Shown here: positions 7,285 through 15,714 of the stretch, in pieces
Layout: each line of letters starts with the position of its first letter
Position numbering within the stretch: position 1 is the first letter of the stretch
The notes under the pieces: model-generated
Seen by the model: the letters and a program-made list of their open reading frames with translations, nothing else
Told to the model about the DNA's origin: nothing
Databases searched by the model: none
Made by a program: the position numbers and the translations under genes
Assembly: GCF_021699055.1 (NCBI RefSeq)
Contig: NZ_SSXC01000025.1
Span: 1-49,386 of the forward strand
DNA from: Blastococcus sp. MG754426
GTDB taxonomy: Bacteria; Actinomycetota; Actinomycetes; Mycobacteriales; Geodermatophilaceae
DNA: 49,386 nt
Reading direction: 5' to 3'

Positions 7285-9120
7285 TCAGCGCGCGGGTTCC
7301 GGCTCCCCCGCCGAGGAACGGCGCCAGGAGGCGTGCAGGCGCGCGTAGGGCCCTTCGGCGTCGACCAGCTCGGCGTGCGTGCCGCGCTGGACGACGTGCC
7401 CGGCGTCGACCACGAGCACCTCGTCGGCGCGCTCGGCGGTCGAGAGCCGGTGCGCGATGGTGAGCGTCGTCCGGCCCTCGGTCAGCGTGTCCAGCGCCCG
7501 GGTGAGCCGCTGCTCGGTGGCCGGGTCGACGGCGCTGGTCGCCTCGTCGAGCACGAGCAGGTCGGGGTCGGCCACGTAGGCGCGGGCGACGGCGACCAGC
7601 TGCCGCTCCCCCGCCGACAGCGACTCGCCGCGCTGCCCGACCGCCGTGCCGACCCCGGCCGGCAGGCCGGCGAGCCACGCGCCGAGGCCGAGGTCGTCGA
7701 AGGCGGCGACCACGTCGTGGTCGGTCATGCCGGGGCGGCCGTAGCGGACGTTGTCGGCGACGGTGGCGTCGAACAGGAAGCCGTCCTGCGGCACCATCAC
7801 CACCCGCGCGCGCAGCGAGGCGAAGGCGACGTCGGCCAGCGGCACCCACCCGGCGTCGGCGGAGCCGAGGAGCACCCGCCCCTCGACCGGGTCCATGAGC
7901 CGGGTGACGAGCTTGGCGAAGGTGGTCTTGCCGGAGCCGGTCTCGCCCACGATCGCCACCCGGGTGCGCGGGGCGATGGCGAGGTCGACGTCGTCGAGCG
8001 CCGCCCGGGCGCCGGGCGCGTAATGGAAGGTGACGTGCTCGAACCGCACGCCCAGCGGCCCGGCGGGGAGCTCGCGCACCCGGTCGGGGGTGGCCACGGC
8101 CGGGTCGCGGACGTCGGGCTCGGTGTCGAGCACGTCGAGCACCCGCCGGAAGCCGGCGACCGCGTTCTGGGCCTCGTTGAGCACCTCGCTGGCGGTCTGC
8201 ACCGGGGCCACGAACAGGGTGACGAGGAAGAGGAAGGCCACCAGCGTGCCGGGCGTGATGTCGCCGGCCAGGCCGAGGAGCACGCCGACGACGACGACCG
8301 CGGCGTTGGCGACGGCGGCGACGAACTCGCCGCTGACGAACACCGCGGCGGTCACCTTCTGCGCGTCGACCTGGGCCCGGTAGTGCCGGTCGATCGCGGC
8401 GTCGAGCCGCTCGGCGGTGCGGGCGCGGACGCCGTAGGCCCGCACCGTCGAGGCGCCGACCACCGACTCGGACACCGCCGCCAGCACGTCGCCGACCCGC
8501 TCGCGGACCACGCCGTAGACCTGCACCAGCCGGCGGGCGAACCAGCGGACCGCGAACACCAGCGGGACGAAGCAGACCAGCACCAGCAGCGTGAGCTGCC
8601 AGGAGTAGACGGCCATGACGACGGTGGCGACGACGAGCTGGCCGATGCTGACCAGCCCGAGCACCCCGCCCCACTGCATGAACACCGAGAGCTGGTCGAC
8701 GTCGCTGGTGACCCGCGAGACCAGCGAGCCGCGCCGCTGCCCCTGCTGGTGCAGCACCGAGAGGTCGTGCACGTGGCGGAACGCCCGCTCCCGGAGACCG
8801 GCCAGCGCCGTCTCGGTCGTGCGGAACAGCCGCACGTTCATGCGGTAGACCGCGACCGCGGTGAGCACCACGACCACCGCGCAGCCGGCCACCACCCAGG
8901 AGACCAGGCCGAGGTCGGGCCCCGCGGGCGAGCCCAGACCACGGTCGATGACCTGCTGCACGGCGATCGGGACGACCACCCGGCCGGCGGTGGCGACCAG
9001 CGCCAGCGCGAAGGTGACCGGCAGCCCGCGCCGGAACTCCGGCATCATGCGCAGACCCCGGCGCAGCGTGGCGAGGGCGCCCTCGTGCTCCCGGTCGCGG
9101 AGCTGCCCCGCGGCGGTCAC
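7285..9120 (-). CDS. ABC exporter half-transporter, catalytic-site subunit
   Basis: The 611-aa protein has an N-terminal six-helix exporter membrane domain (about residues 20-330) and a C-terminal nucleotide-binding domain. The ATPase motifs are Walker A GETGSGKTT, Q-loop VMVPQDGFLF, signature LSAGERQ, Walker B LLVLDEATS with the catalytic Glu, and H-loop IAHRLST. The signature departs from LSGGQ. The start is GTG at 9120, overlapping the previous ABC gene's stop by GTGA, so the two subunits are translationally coupled. With that partner it should form a heterodimeric B-family multidrug or lipid exporter. The substrate cannot be read from sequence. Confidence 0.95.
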   Translation of the reverse strand: MTAAGQLRDREHEGALATLRRGLRMMPEFRRGLPVTFALALVATAGRVVVPIAVQQVIDRGLGSPAGPDLGLVSWVVAGCAVVVVLTAVAVYRMNVRLFRTTETALAGLRERAFRHVHDLSVLHQQGQRRGSLVSRVTSDVDQLSVFMQWGGVLGLVSIGQLVVATVVMAVYSWQLTLLVLVCFVPLVFAVRWFARRLVQVYGVVRERVGDVLAAVSESVVGASTVRAYGVRARTAERLDAAIDRHYRAQVDAQKVTAAVFVSGEFVAAVANAAVVVVGVLLGLAGDITPGTLVAFLFLVTLFVAPVQTASEVLNEAQNAVAGFRRVLDVLDTEPDVRDPAVATPDRVRELPAGPLGVRFEHVTFHYAPGARAALDDVDLAIAPRTRVAIVGETGSGKTTFAKLVTRLMDPVEGRVLLGSADAGWVPLADVAFASLRARVVMVPQDGFLFDATVADNVRYGRPGMTDHDVVAAFDDLGLGAWLAGLPAGVGTAVGQRGESLSAGERQLVAVARAYVADPDLLVLDEATSAVDPATEQRLTRALDTLTEGRTTLTIAHRLSTAERADEVLVVDAGHVVQRGTHAELVDAEGPYARLHASWRRSSAGEPEPAR

Positions 9121-10892
9121 GCCGGCACCTCCGCCTGCGCGTAGGCCCGTACGAGCGCGGCGTAGCCGGGGACGTCGGCCAGGAGCTGCTCGTGGCTGCC
9201 GCGGGCGACGGCGCGGCCGTCCTCCAGCCACACCACCTCGTCGGCCAGCGCGATCGTCGCCTGCCGGTAGGCGACCACGACCACGGTCGTCGGCGTCCCG
9301 CCGGCCCGGAGCGCGTCGAGGATGCGCGCCTCCACGGCCGGGTCGACGGCGCTCGTGGCGTCGTCGAGGACCAGCAGTCGGGGCCGGCGGACGACGGCGC
9401 GGGCGAGCGCGAGGCGCTGCCGCTGGCCGCCGGAGAGGGAGGCCCCGCGCTCGCCCACGCGGGTGTCCAGCCCCTCGGGCAGCGCGGCGACGAACTCGTC
9501 GGCGGCCGCGACCCGGAGGGCCGCCCACACCTCGTCGTCGTCCACCGGGGCGCCGAGGGTGACGTTGCCGCGCACCGTGTCGTCGAAGAGGAAGGCGCTC
9601 TGCGCGACGAACGCCGCCTGGGTGCTCACCTCGCCCTCCCGCAGCCGGCGCAGGTCCACCCCGTCGAGGAGCACGCTGCCGTCGGCGGGGTCGACCAGGC
9701 GCACCAGCAGGCCGGCGAGCGTGGACTTGCCCGACCCGGTGGGCCCGACGACCGCCACGGTCCGGCCGGCGGGCACGTCGAAGGTCACCGCCTGCAGCGT
9801 GGCGCGGCCCCCGTCGTCGTAGCGGAACCCGACGTCGCGCAGGCCCACCCCGGCCCCGCCGGCCCGCGGCACCGCCGCGTCCGGCCCGTAGGGCGTCTCG
9901 CCGGTAGCCGCGAGGACGGGGGTGACCCGGTCGAAGCCGGCCAGCGCCCGGGGCAGGTCGGCCAGCACCCAGCCGATGGCGCGGATGGGCAGCGCGAGCA
10001 GGGTGAACAGGTAGGCGATCGACACCAGCTCGCCGGCGTCGGTGGCACCCTCGGCCACCCGGCCGGCCCCGATGAGCAGCACGGCGAGCGTGCCGAGGTT
10101 CGGCAGCGCCTCCATGAGCGGGTCGAACACCCCGCGCACCCGGCCGACGGCGATCAGCCCGTCGCGCAGCTCCTGGGCCCGGTCGGCGAAGCGCCCGGTC
10201 TCGGTGTCCTCCCGGCCGAGGGTCTTGACGACCAGCGCGGCGTCGAAGCTCTCGTGCGCGATCTCGCTGACCTCGGCGCGCAGCTGCTGGGCCCGCTGCA
10301 TCCGGGGGCTCATCACCTGCGAGTAGACGACGTTGGCGGCGAACACCAGCGGGAACACCACCAGCCCGACGAGCGCGAGCAGGGGGTCGGTGAGCACCAG
10401 CGCCACGCTCGTGATCGCGATCATCACCAGGGCGCCGCAGGCGAACGGCAGCGGCGCGACGAAGAACCAGGCCGACTCGACGTCGGAGTTGGCGTTGGAG
10501 AGCAGCTGCCCGGTGGGGTGGCGCTGGTGCCAGGAGAGCGGCAGCCGGAGGTACTGGCCGGTGACCCGGCGACGGTACTCGGCCTGCAGCCGGTAGCTCA
10601 TGATCCCGGCGAACAACCGGCGGCCCAGGATGCCCAGGATCTTCAGCAGCGCGACGCCGAGGATGGCGACCGACGACAGTGCGAGCGCCGTGCCGGTGGT
10701 GGCGCCGTCCTCGAAGGAGGGCAGCAGAACCCGGTCGGTGACCTCCCCGATGACGTAGGCGCTGGCGACCGTCATCCCGCCGTAGAGGCTGCTGGCCAGG
10801 AACGCGAGGGCGAACATCCGGGGCTGCTCGGCGATGGCCCGGCGGATGTGGCGGAGCCCGCGTCGCACGACGGCGTCTCTGCGGCGGGACAC
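9117..10892 (-). CDS. ABC exporter half-transporter, degenerate-site subunit
   Basis: The 591-aa protein is the first gene of a heterodimeric exporter operon. It has six membrane helices (about residues 25-310) and an ATPase domain with Walker A GPTGSGKST, Q-loop AFVAQSAFLF and a canonical signature LSGGQRQRLALARA. Walker B reads LLVLDDATS (Asp for the catalytic Glu) and the H-loop reads VVAYRQAT (Tyr for His). These changes mark the subunit that supplies the degenerate ATP site. GTG at 10892 is chosen because GAGGAG precedes it by 4 nt and a TAGCGT -10 lies at 10945-10950. A longer frame from 10973 would include that promoter. Confidence 0.95.
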   Translation of the reverse strand: MSRRRDAVVRRGLRHIRRAIAEQPRMFALAFLASSLYGGMTVASAYVIGEVTDRVLLPSFEDGATTGTALALSSVAILGVALLKILGILGRRLFAGIMSYRLQAEYRRRVTGQYLRLPLSWHQRHPTGQLLSNANSDVESAWFFVAPLPFACGALVMIAITSVALVLTDPLLALVGLVVFPLVFAANVVYSQVMSPRMQRAQQLRAEVSEIAHESFDAALVVKTLGREDTETGRFADRAQELRDGLIAVGRVRGVFDPLMEALPNLGTLAVLLIGAGRVAEGATDAGELVSIAYLFTLLALPIRAIGWVLADLPRALAGFDRVTPVLAATGETPYGPDAAVPRAGGAGVGLRDVGFRYDDGGRATLQAVTFDVPAGRTVAVVGPTGSGKSTLAGLLVRLVDPADGSVLLDGVDLRRLREGEVSTQAAFVAQSAFLFDDTVRGNVTLGAPVDDDEVWAALRVAAADEFVAALPEGLDTRVGERGASLSGGQRQRLALARAVVRRPRLLVLDDATSAVDPAVEARILDALRAGGTPTTVVVVAYRQATIALADEVVWLEDGRAVARGSHEQLLADVPGYAALVRAYAQAEVPA

Positions 10893-10917
10893 GTTGCTCC
10901 TCGTGGTCGGGTGACCG

Positions 10918-10933
10918 GTCCAGCATGCCGGAC
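10918..10933. promoter_or_regulatory. Palindrome in the exporter leader, candidate operator
   Basis: GTCCAGCATGCCGGAC is a 16-bp palindrome with one mismatched pair. It lies just downstream of the start predicted from the -10 at 10945-10950 and upstream of the exporter's ribosome binding site. A repressor bound here would block the exporter operon. No adjacent regulator gene is seen. Confidence 0.35.
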
Positions 10934-10938
10934 GGTCG

Positions 10939-10951
10939 TTAGGGACGCTAA
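10939..10951. promoter_or_regulatory. Exporter promoter -10 within a TTAG-N5-CTAA palindrome
   Basis: On the minus strand TAGCGT (10950-10945) fits TANNNT for the ABC exporter operon. The hexamer is embedded in an inverted repeat, TTAG and CTAA separated by 5 nt. Confidence 0.4.
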
Positions 10952-11029
10952 GCGGCTGGAACCGCGGGCGCACCCGACTTGTTCCCGGCCCGGGTGTCGT
11001 CCGGGGCGGCGGCCCGGTATGCAGGAGCG

Positions 11030-11641
11030 ATGAGCGCCTCTCCCCGTTCCCTGCCGGCCCGCGAGCGCGCCGCGCTGGCCGATCTCCTCGACGCGCTGGG
11101 GCCGGAGGCGCCGACCTGCTGCGAGGGCTGGACGACGGCGCACCTGGCGGCGCACCTCGCCGTCCGCGACCGGCGACCCGACGCCCTGCCGGGGTACGGG
11201 CTGGAACTGCTGCCCGGCGGCGGGCGGCTGGCCTGGTGGTCCCACCGGCTGGAGGACCGCCTGCGCGCGTCCACCCCCTACGCGGAGGTGGTCGAGCAGG
11301 TGCGCAACGGGCCGCCCGCGTGGTCGCCGATGGCGCTGCCGGCCGCGGCGGCGGCGTTCGACACCGCGGAGTTCGCCATCCACCACGAGGACGTCCGCCG
11401 CGCCCAGCCGGGGTGGGAGCCCCGACCGCTGCCCCGGGAGGAGCAGGACCAGCTGTGGGCGGGGCTGGCCCTGCACGCCCGGCGCGCCGCCGGCCGCCGC
11501 GGCCTCGTGCTCCGCCGGAGCGACGTGCCGGGCGCCGAGAAGCGGATCGGGAACGCGGGGCGCACCGTCACCGGTGAGCCGCTGGAGCTGATGCTGTGGG
11601 TCTCCGGCCGGCGCGACGTCGCCCGGGTCGAGGTCTCCTAG
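11030..11641 (+). CDS. TIGR03085-type DinB-like metal-binding protein
   Basis: The 203-aa protein belongs to the actinobacterial maleylpyruvate isomerase / mycothiol-dependent DinB-like superfamily (TIGR03085 type). It starts with the family's [24 protein letters not shown], then [18 protein letters not shown], and later has [15 protein letters not shown]. The His and Glu residues of these motifs are the likely metal ligands. Some relatives use mycothiol as cofactor, but the substrate here is unknown. ATG at 11030 is used; a frame from 10979 adds residues not seen in the family. AGGAG sits only 2 nt from the ATG. The stop overlaps the convergent hisF stop by 3 bases. Confidence 0.88.
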   Translation: MSASPRSLPARERAALADLLDALGPEAPTCCEGWTTAHLAAHLAVRDRRPDALPGYGLELLPGGGRLAWWSHRLEDRLRASTPYAEVVEQVRNGPPAWSPMALPAAAAAFDTAEFAIHHEDVRRAQPGWEPRPLPREEQDQLWAGLALHARRAAGRRGLVLRRSDVPGAEKRIGNAGRTVTGEPLELMLWVSGRRDVARVEVS

Positions 11642-12432
11642 CCCAGCGGGGTGTCGCCCTCCCGGCGCACCGGGACGCCGGCGGCGGCGAGACCGGCCTT
11701 GACGTCGCCGACCCGGAGCTGGCCGAAGTGGAAGACGCTCGCGGCCAGCACCGCGTCGGCGCCCGCCGCGACCGCGGGCGGGAAGTGCTCGACCGCGCCC
11801 GCTCCCCCGCTGGCGATCAGCGGGACGGCGACCTCGCGGCGCACCCGGGCGATGAGGTCGGTGTCGAAGCCCGCACGGGTGCCGTCGGCGTCCATCGAGT
11901 TGAGCAGGATCTCCCCGACGCCGAGCTCGGCGGCCTGCACGCACCACTCGACGGCGTCGCGGCCGGTGCCCCGGCGGCCGCCGTGCGTGGTGATCTCGTA
12001 GCCCGAGTCGGTCACCGCGCCGTCGCGGACCCGCCGGGCGTCCAGCGACAGCACCAGCACCTGGTTGCCGAAGCGCTGCGCGATCTCGGCGATCAGCTCC
12101 GGCCGGGCGACGGCGGCGGTGTTCACCGCGACCTTGTCCGCCCCGGCGCGCAGCAGCCTGTCGACGTCCTCGACCCCGCGCACGCCCCCGCCGACGGTGA
12201 GCGGGATGAAGACGCTCTCGGCGGTGCGGCGGACGACGTCGTAGGTGGTCTCCCGGTTGCCCGAGCTCGCGGTGATGTCGAGGAAGGTGAGCTCGTCGGC
12301 GCCCTCGGCGTCGTAGACCCGGGCCATCTCCACCGGGTCGCCGGCGTCGCGCAGGTCCACGAAGTTGACGCCCTTCACCACCCGCCCGGCGTCGACGTCG
12401 AGGCACGGGATGACCCGCACGGCGAGCGTCAT
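11638..12432 (-). CDS. hisF: Imidazole glycerol phosphate synthase subunit HisF
   Basis: HisF is the cyclase half of IGP synthase. It uses ammonia from HisH to convert PRFAR to imidazole glycerol phosphate and AICAR. The 264-aa barrel shows [20 protein letters not shown] with the catalytic Asp, [41 protein letters not shown] (the second Asp), [12 protein letters not shown] and [10 protein letters not shown]. The ATG at 12432 overlaps the RidA-like gene's stop by ATGA. It belongs to the three-gene unit priA-ridA-hisF. Its partner hisH is about 11 kb away. Confidence 0.97.
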   Translation of the reverse strand: MTLAVRVIPCLDVDAGRVVKGVNFVDLRDAGDPVEMARVYDAEGADELTFLDITASSGNRETTYDVVRRTAESVFIPLTVGGGVRGVEDVDRLLRAGADKVAVNTAAVARPELIAEIAQRFGNQVLVLSLDARRVRDGAVTDSGYEITTHGGRRGTGRDAVEWCVQAAELGVGEILLNSMDADGTRAGFDTDLIARVRREVAVPLIASGGAGAVEHFPPAVAAGADAVLAASVFHFGQLRVGDVKAGLAAAGVPVRREGDTPLG

Positions 12433-12821
12433 GCCGCGGGCTCCCGGACGGCGTCGGCCTCGATCTCCACCAGCAGCCCCGGGTCGATGAGCGCCGACAC
12501 CTCGACCATCGTCGACGCCGGGCGGATCGCGCCGAACACCTCGCCGTGGGCGCGGCCGACCTCCTCCCAGCGGCTGATGTCGGTGACGTACATGCGGGTG
12601 CGGACGACGTCGGCCAGGGCGAAGCCTGCGCGCTCCAGCGACCGCTCGATGGTGGCCAGCACCTGGCGGGTCTGGGCGGCGGCGTCCCCCGGGTGCGCGA
12701 CGGCGCCGTCGACGAGCGCGGTGGTGCCGCTCACCCACGCCGTGTCGCCGCGCACGACGATCCGGCTGTAGCCGACGACCGGCTCCCAGGGGTTCTCCGA
12801 GCCGAGGTTGAGCACCGTCAT
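12429..12821 (-). CDS. RidA-family protein between priA and hisF
   Basis: The 130-aa protein is a RidA/YjgF/UK114 homologue, a trimeric cytoplasmic fold that in characterised members hydrolyses reactive enamine/imine intermediates. Seen are [28 protein letters not shown], the substrate-binding Arg in [10 protein letters not shown], and the late acidic segment LLVEIEAD. The ATG at 12821 overlaps the priA stop and its own stop overlaps hisF's ATG, both by ATGA. This tight coupling inside a histidine operon suggests a role in handling a reactive pathway intermediate, but the specific substrate is inference. In mycobacteria this position holds an inositol monophosphatase (impA). Confidence 0.9.
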   Translation of the reverse strand: MTVLNLGSENPWEPVVGYSRIVVRGDTAWVSGTTALVDGAVAHPGDAAAQTRQVLATIERSLERAGFALADVVRTRMYVTDISRWEEVGRAHGEVFGAIRPASTMVEVSALIDPGLLVEIEADAVREPAA

Positions 12822-13549
12822 GCCAGCTGCTCGGTGACCCGCAGGGCCTCCGGGAGGGTGAAGGCACCGGCGTACAGGGCCTTGCCGACGATGGCGCCCT
12901 CGACGCCGATCGCGGTCAGCCCGGCCAGTGCGCGGATGTCGTCGAGCGAGCTGACCCCGCCCGAGGCGACCACCGGCCGGGGGGTGGCGGCGCAGACCTC
13001 GCGGAGCAGGTCGAGGTTCGGGCCCTTGAGCGTGCCGTCCTTGGTGATGTCGGTGACGACGTAGCGGGCGCAGCCCTCGGCGTCCAGGCGGGCGAGGGTC
13101 TCGTAGAGCTCGCCGCCCTCGCGGGTCCAGCCGCGGGCGGCCAGCCGGGTGCCGCGGACGTCCAGGCCGACGGCGATGCGGTCGCCGTGCTCGGCGATCG
13201 CCCGGGCGCACCACTCGGGGGACTCCAGGGCGGCGGTGCCGAGGTTCACCCGCCGGCAGCCGGTGGCCAGCGCCGCCTCGAGGGACGCGTCGTCCCGGAT
13301 GCCGCCGGAGAGCTCCACGTCGACGTCGAGCTCGCCGACCACCCGGGCGAGGAGCTCGCGGTTGGAGCCGCGACCGAAAGCGGCGTCGAGGTCGACCAGG
13401 TGCACCCACTCGGCGCCGTCGCGCTGCCACTGCAGCGCGGCGTCGAGGGGGTCGCCGTAGGAGGTCTCGCTGCCGGCCTCCCCCTGCACGAGACGGACGG
13501 CCTGGCCGTCGGCGACGTCGACGGCGGGGAGCAGCTGCAGCTTCGGCAC
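12818..13549 (-). CDS. priA: Bifunctional HisA/TrpF isomerase PriA
   Basis: The 243-aa barrel catalyses the ProFAR isomerase step of histidine synthesis. In actinobacteria lacking trpF, PriA also isomerises phosphoribosyl anthranilate. The catalytic Asp is in [15 protein letters not shown] (about residue 11). Other motifs are [60 protein letters not shown] (with the second catalytic Asp) and [12 protein letters not shown] at 13549 is chosen because TAGGCT lies 7 nt upstream, consistent with a leaderless transcript, and family members begin here. No separate trpF lies in the window. It heads the priA-ridA-hisF unit. Confidence 0.95.
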   Translation of the reverse strand: MPKLQLLPAVDVADGQAVRLVQGEAGSETSYGDPLDAALQWQRDGAEWVHLVDLDAAFGRGSNRELLARVVGELDVDVELSGGIRDDASLEAALATGCRRVNLGTAALESPEWCARAIAEHGDRIAVGLDVRGTRLAARGWTREGGELYETLARLDAEGCARYVVTDITKDGTLKGPNLDLLREVCAATPRPVVASGGVSSLDDIRALAGLTAIGVEGAIVGKALYAGAFTLPEALRVTEQLA

Positions 13550-13556
13550 GGTGCCC

Positions 13557-13562
13557 AGCCTA
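13557..13562 (-). promoter_or_regulatory. Leaderless promoter of priA, -10 TAGGCT
   Basis: TAGGCT lies 7 nt before the priA GTG. The same hexamer and spacing precede the gene at 28235. Confidence 0.5.
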
Positions 13563-13587
13563 GGGACCGGCACCGGGCTCCCCTGCG

Positions 13588-14436
13588 TCAGCTCCCGGCA
13601 GCGTGCCGGGCGGCGAACCGGCCGGGGGTCGTGCCGGTCACCCGGGCGAAGTCGCGGGTGAAGTGCGCCTGGTCGGCGTAGCCGAGCGCCGCGGCCACCT
13701 CCCCCATGCCGGCCGGCCGCCCGCGCAGCCGCTCGGCGGCCTCCTGCAGCCGCCGGCGCTGGATGAGCCACTTCGGGGTCAGCCCCAGGCGCCGGTGCAC
13801 CAGCCGCTGCAACGCGCGCTCCGAGAGCCCGAAGCGGTCGCAGACCTGGGCGACCCGGACGACCTCGCGGTGGCCCTCCACGAACGCGACCACCTCGTTG
13901 ACCAGGCGGCCCTCGTCGTCGACCGGCAGGAAGGGCCGCAGCGCGCCGCCGAACGCGGCCATCGCCGCGCCGTGGGCCTCCGGGGAGCGCGGGTCCGGCG
14001 CCATCGCCGCGCGCACCCGGGCGGCGAGCTCCTCCCCCGCGTCGCCGAGCACCTCGGCGACGTCGACGTGACGGCCCGTGTACCGGCTCATCGGCCCGCC
14101 CGCGACCAGGGCGCCGGCGGCCGGGGCGCACATGACGCCGACGGCCCACCCCTCGCCGGTCAGCGTCGTCGTCGACAGGCCCGGGACCACGCCGTGGAAG
14201 CGGGCGTAGCCGGTGGCGACGACCAGCAGCGCGACCGGGTACTGCAGCACCCGCTGCGGCGCCTCCTGGCCGGGCGGCACCGACCAGACCGGGATCCAGA
14301 ACCGCTGCAGCAGGCCCTCGAACTCCGGGGCCGCCGCGTAGCGGTGCACCACGTGCGAGGCGTCACCGGGGTCCCGGAGGTGGGCGCGCTCGACCACGTC
14401 CATGGCGCGCGGGGCCGCCGGGCTGTCGGGTTCCAT
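13588..14436 (-). CDS. AraC-family transcriptional regulator
   Basis: The 282-aa protein has an N-terminal DUF6597-like sensor domain (about residues 20-165). It is followed by a C-terminal AraC double helix-turn-helix (about 180-275). The second HTH shows [20 protein letters not shown], then [13 protein letters not shown], the standard AraC C-terminal signature. [19 protein letters not shown] is the first HTH. ATG at 14436 is preferred to TTG at 14439. The gene is divergent from the DinB-like gene at 14474 with only 37 nt between starts, so it may regulate that gene and itself. The ligand is unknown. Confidence 0.92.
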   Translation of the reverse strand: MEPDSPAAPRAMDVVERAHLRDPGDASHVVHRYAAAPEFEGLLQRFWIPVWSVPPGQEAPQRVLQYPVALLVVATGYARFHGVVPGLSTTTLTGEGWAVGVMCAPAAGALVAGGPMSRYTGRHVDVAEVLGDAGEELAARVRAAMAPDPRSPEAHGAAMAAFGGALRPFLPVDDEGRLVNEVVAFVEGHREVVRVAQVCDRFGLSERALQRLVHRRLGLTPKWLIQRRRLQEAAERLRGRPAGMGEVAAALGYADQAHFTRDFARVTGTTPGRFAARHAAGS

Positions 14437-14461
14437 CAAGACCGAGCCTGCCGCACGGCCC

Positions 14462-14467
14462 TAGGTT
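14462..14467 (+). promoter_or_regulatory. Leaderless promoter, -10 TAGGTT
   Basis: TAGGTT fits TANNNT and lies 6 nt before the ATG at 14474, inside the 37-nt divergent spacer with the AraC gene. Confidence 0.5.
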
Positions 14468-14473
14468 CCGGCC

Positions 14474-15022
14474 ATGACCCGCACCGCCACGAGCTACCAG
14501 GCCGCCGAACGCCCGCTCACCGCCCTGCTCGACACCGTCCCCGCCACCGGCTGGTCGAGCCCGTCGCCCTGCGAGGGGTGGACCGCCGCCGACGTCGTCG
14601 ACCACCTGGTCACCACCCAGCGCGACTTCCTCACGACCCACGGCGCGGACCTCGGCCCGGCACCCGACGTCGCCGCCGACCCGGCGGCCGCCTGGCGCGC
14701 GCACGCACGGCGCGTGGCCGCGGTGCTGGCCGACGACGCCGTGGCGAGCCGGGGGTTCGACGGCTTCTTCGGGCCGACGACGGTCGGCGCCGCGCTCGAG
14801 CAGTTCTACGTGTGGGACATGGTCGTGCACCGGTGGGACCTCGCCCGGGCCGTCGGCGCGGACGCGGCGCTCTCCGACGAGGAACTGGACCGGGTCGAGG
14901 CCGGTGCGGACGGCTTCGGCCCGGCGCTGCACATGGAGGGCATCTGCCGGCCCGCCGTCGAGGTGCCCGGGACCGCCGACCGCACCACCCGGGTGCTCGC
15001 CCGGCTGGGCCGGAGCGCCTGA
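14474..15022 (+). CDS. TIGR03086-type DinB-like metal-binding protein
   Basis: The 182-aa product belongs to the TIGR03086 branch of the actinobacterial DinB / mycothiol-dependent maleylpyruvate isomerase superfamily. Diagnostic segments are SPCEGWTAADVVDHLVTTQR near residue 32 and FYVWDMVVHRWDLARAVG near residue 112, which carry the probable metal-binding His residues. Function beyond metal binding is not established. The ATG at 14474 follows TAGGTT by 6 nt, indicating a leaderless message. The nitroreductase gene begins 33 nt after its stop. The divergent AraC gene is a candidate regulator. Confidence 0.88.
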   Translation: MTRTATSYQAAERPLTALLDTVPATGWSSPSPCEGWTAADVVDHLVTTQRDFLTTHGADLGPAPDVAADPAAAWRAHARRVAAVLADDAVASRGFDGFFGPTTVGAALEQFYVWDMVVHRWDLARAVGADAALSDEELDRVEAGADGFGPALHMEGICRPAVEVPGTADRTTRVLARLGRSA

Positions 15023-15043
15023 CCGGCCCGCACGCCGGTGCGG

Positions 15044-15049
15044 CAGGCT
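15044..15049 (+). promoter_or_regulatory. Candidate leaderless promoter of the nitroreductase, -10 CAGGCT
   Basis: CAGGCT keeps A2 and T6 of the -10 consensus and lies 6 nt before GTG 15056. Confidence 0.35.
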
Positions 15050-15055
15050 GACGGC

Positions 15056-15658
15056 GTGGAGTTCGCCGACGTCGTCCGCCGTCGCCGCATGGTGCGCGAC
15101 TACGACCCCGACCGCCCGGTGCCCCCCGAGGTGCGCGAGAGGCTGCTCGAGCACGCGATCCGGGCCCCGTCGGCCGGGTTCAGCCAGGGCTGGGCCTTCC
15201 TGGTGCTGGAGACGCCGGAGGAGCGGGACCGCTTCTGGGCCGCCACCACCGACGGGGGCGCCGCCCCCGATGGCTGGCTCACCCGCATGCGCCGGGCGCC
15301 GCTGCTGGTGGTGCCGCTGGCCGACAAGAGCGCCTACCTGGACCGCTACGCCGAACCGGACAAGGGCTGGACCGACCGCGACGAGGCCCGCTGGCCGGTG
15401 CCGTACTGGGACGTCGACGCCGGCATGGCCGCGCTGCTGATGCTGCTCACCGCGGTCGACGAGGGGCTCGGCGCCTGCTTCTTCGGCGTCCCGGGCGAGC
15501 GCGTGGACGCCTTCCGGGCGGCCTTCGGGGTGCCGGCGGGGTACCGGCCCGTCGGCTGCGTCTCGGTCGGCTACCCGGGCACCGGGGACCGCCGGTCGCC
15601 GTCGCTGCGCCGGGGTCGCCGGGGCGTCGACGAGGTGGTCCACCGGGGCCGCTGGTGA
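15056..15658 (+). CDS. Nitroreductase-family flavoprotein
   Basis: The 200-aa protein is an FMN-dependent nitroreductase-fold enzyme. The N-terminal VRRRRMVRDYDPDRPVP motif supplies the Arg residues that bind the FMN phosphate. HAIRAPSAGFSQGWAFLVLE is the second FMN-binding segment, and GLGACFFGVPGE is the conserved region near the dimer interface. Substrate and physiological role are unknown. GTG at 15056 is chosen over GTG at 15038 because VEFADVVRRRR is the usual N-terminus and CAGGCT lies 6 nt upstream. Its TGA stop (15656-15658) is the first three bases of operator copy A for the next gene. Confidence 0.88.
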   Translation: MEFADVVRRRRMVRDYDPDRPVPPEVRERLLEHAIRAPSAGFSQGWAFLVLETPEERDRFWAATTDGGAAPDGWLTRMRRAPLLVVPLADKSAYLDRYAEPDKGWTDRDEARWPVPYWDVDAGMAALLMLLTAVDEGLGACFFGVPGERVDAFRAAFGVPAGYRPVGCVSVGYPGTGDRRSPSLRRGRRGVDEVVHRGRW

Positions 15659-15693
15659 GAGCTCCCTCACCGGGGTCTCACGCGGGGTTCACC
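15656..15693 (+). promoter_or_regulatory. 38-bp operator, copy A, upstream of the APH-like gene
   Basis: The site begins TGAGAGC and contains CTCAC at 15666 and 15677 and TTCAC at 15688, an exact 11-bp period. By hand alignment 24 of 38 positions are identical in copies A, B and C, with no gaps. The site ends 9 nt before a GAGGCT -10-like hexamer (15703-15708). Direct repeats at 11 bp placed over the -35 are the hallmark of OmpR/PhoB-family activators. Confidence 0.7.
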
Positions 15694-15702
15694 CCTGCCG
15701 CC

Positions 15703-15708
15703 GAGGCT
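15703..15708 (+). promoter_or_regulatory. -10-like hexamer GAGGCT of the APH-like gene
   Basis: GAGGCT starts 9 nt after operator A ends and lies 6 nt before GTG 15715, consistent with an activator-dependent leaderless promoter. It also resembles a GAGG ribosome binding site, so the reading is not unique. Confidence 0.4.
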
Positions 15709-15714
15709 GGCCGG

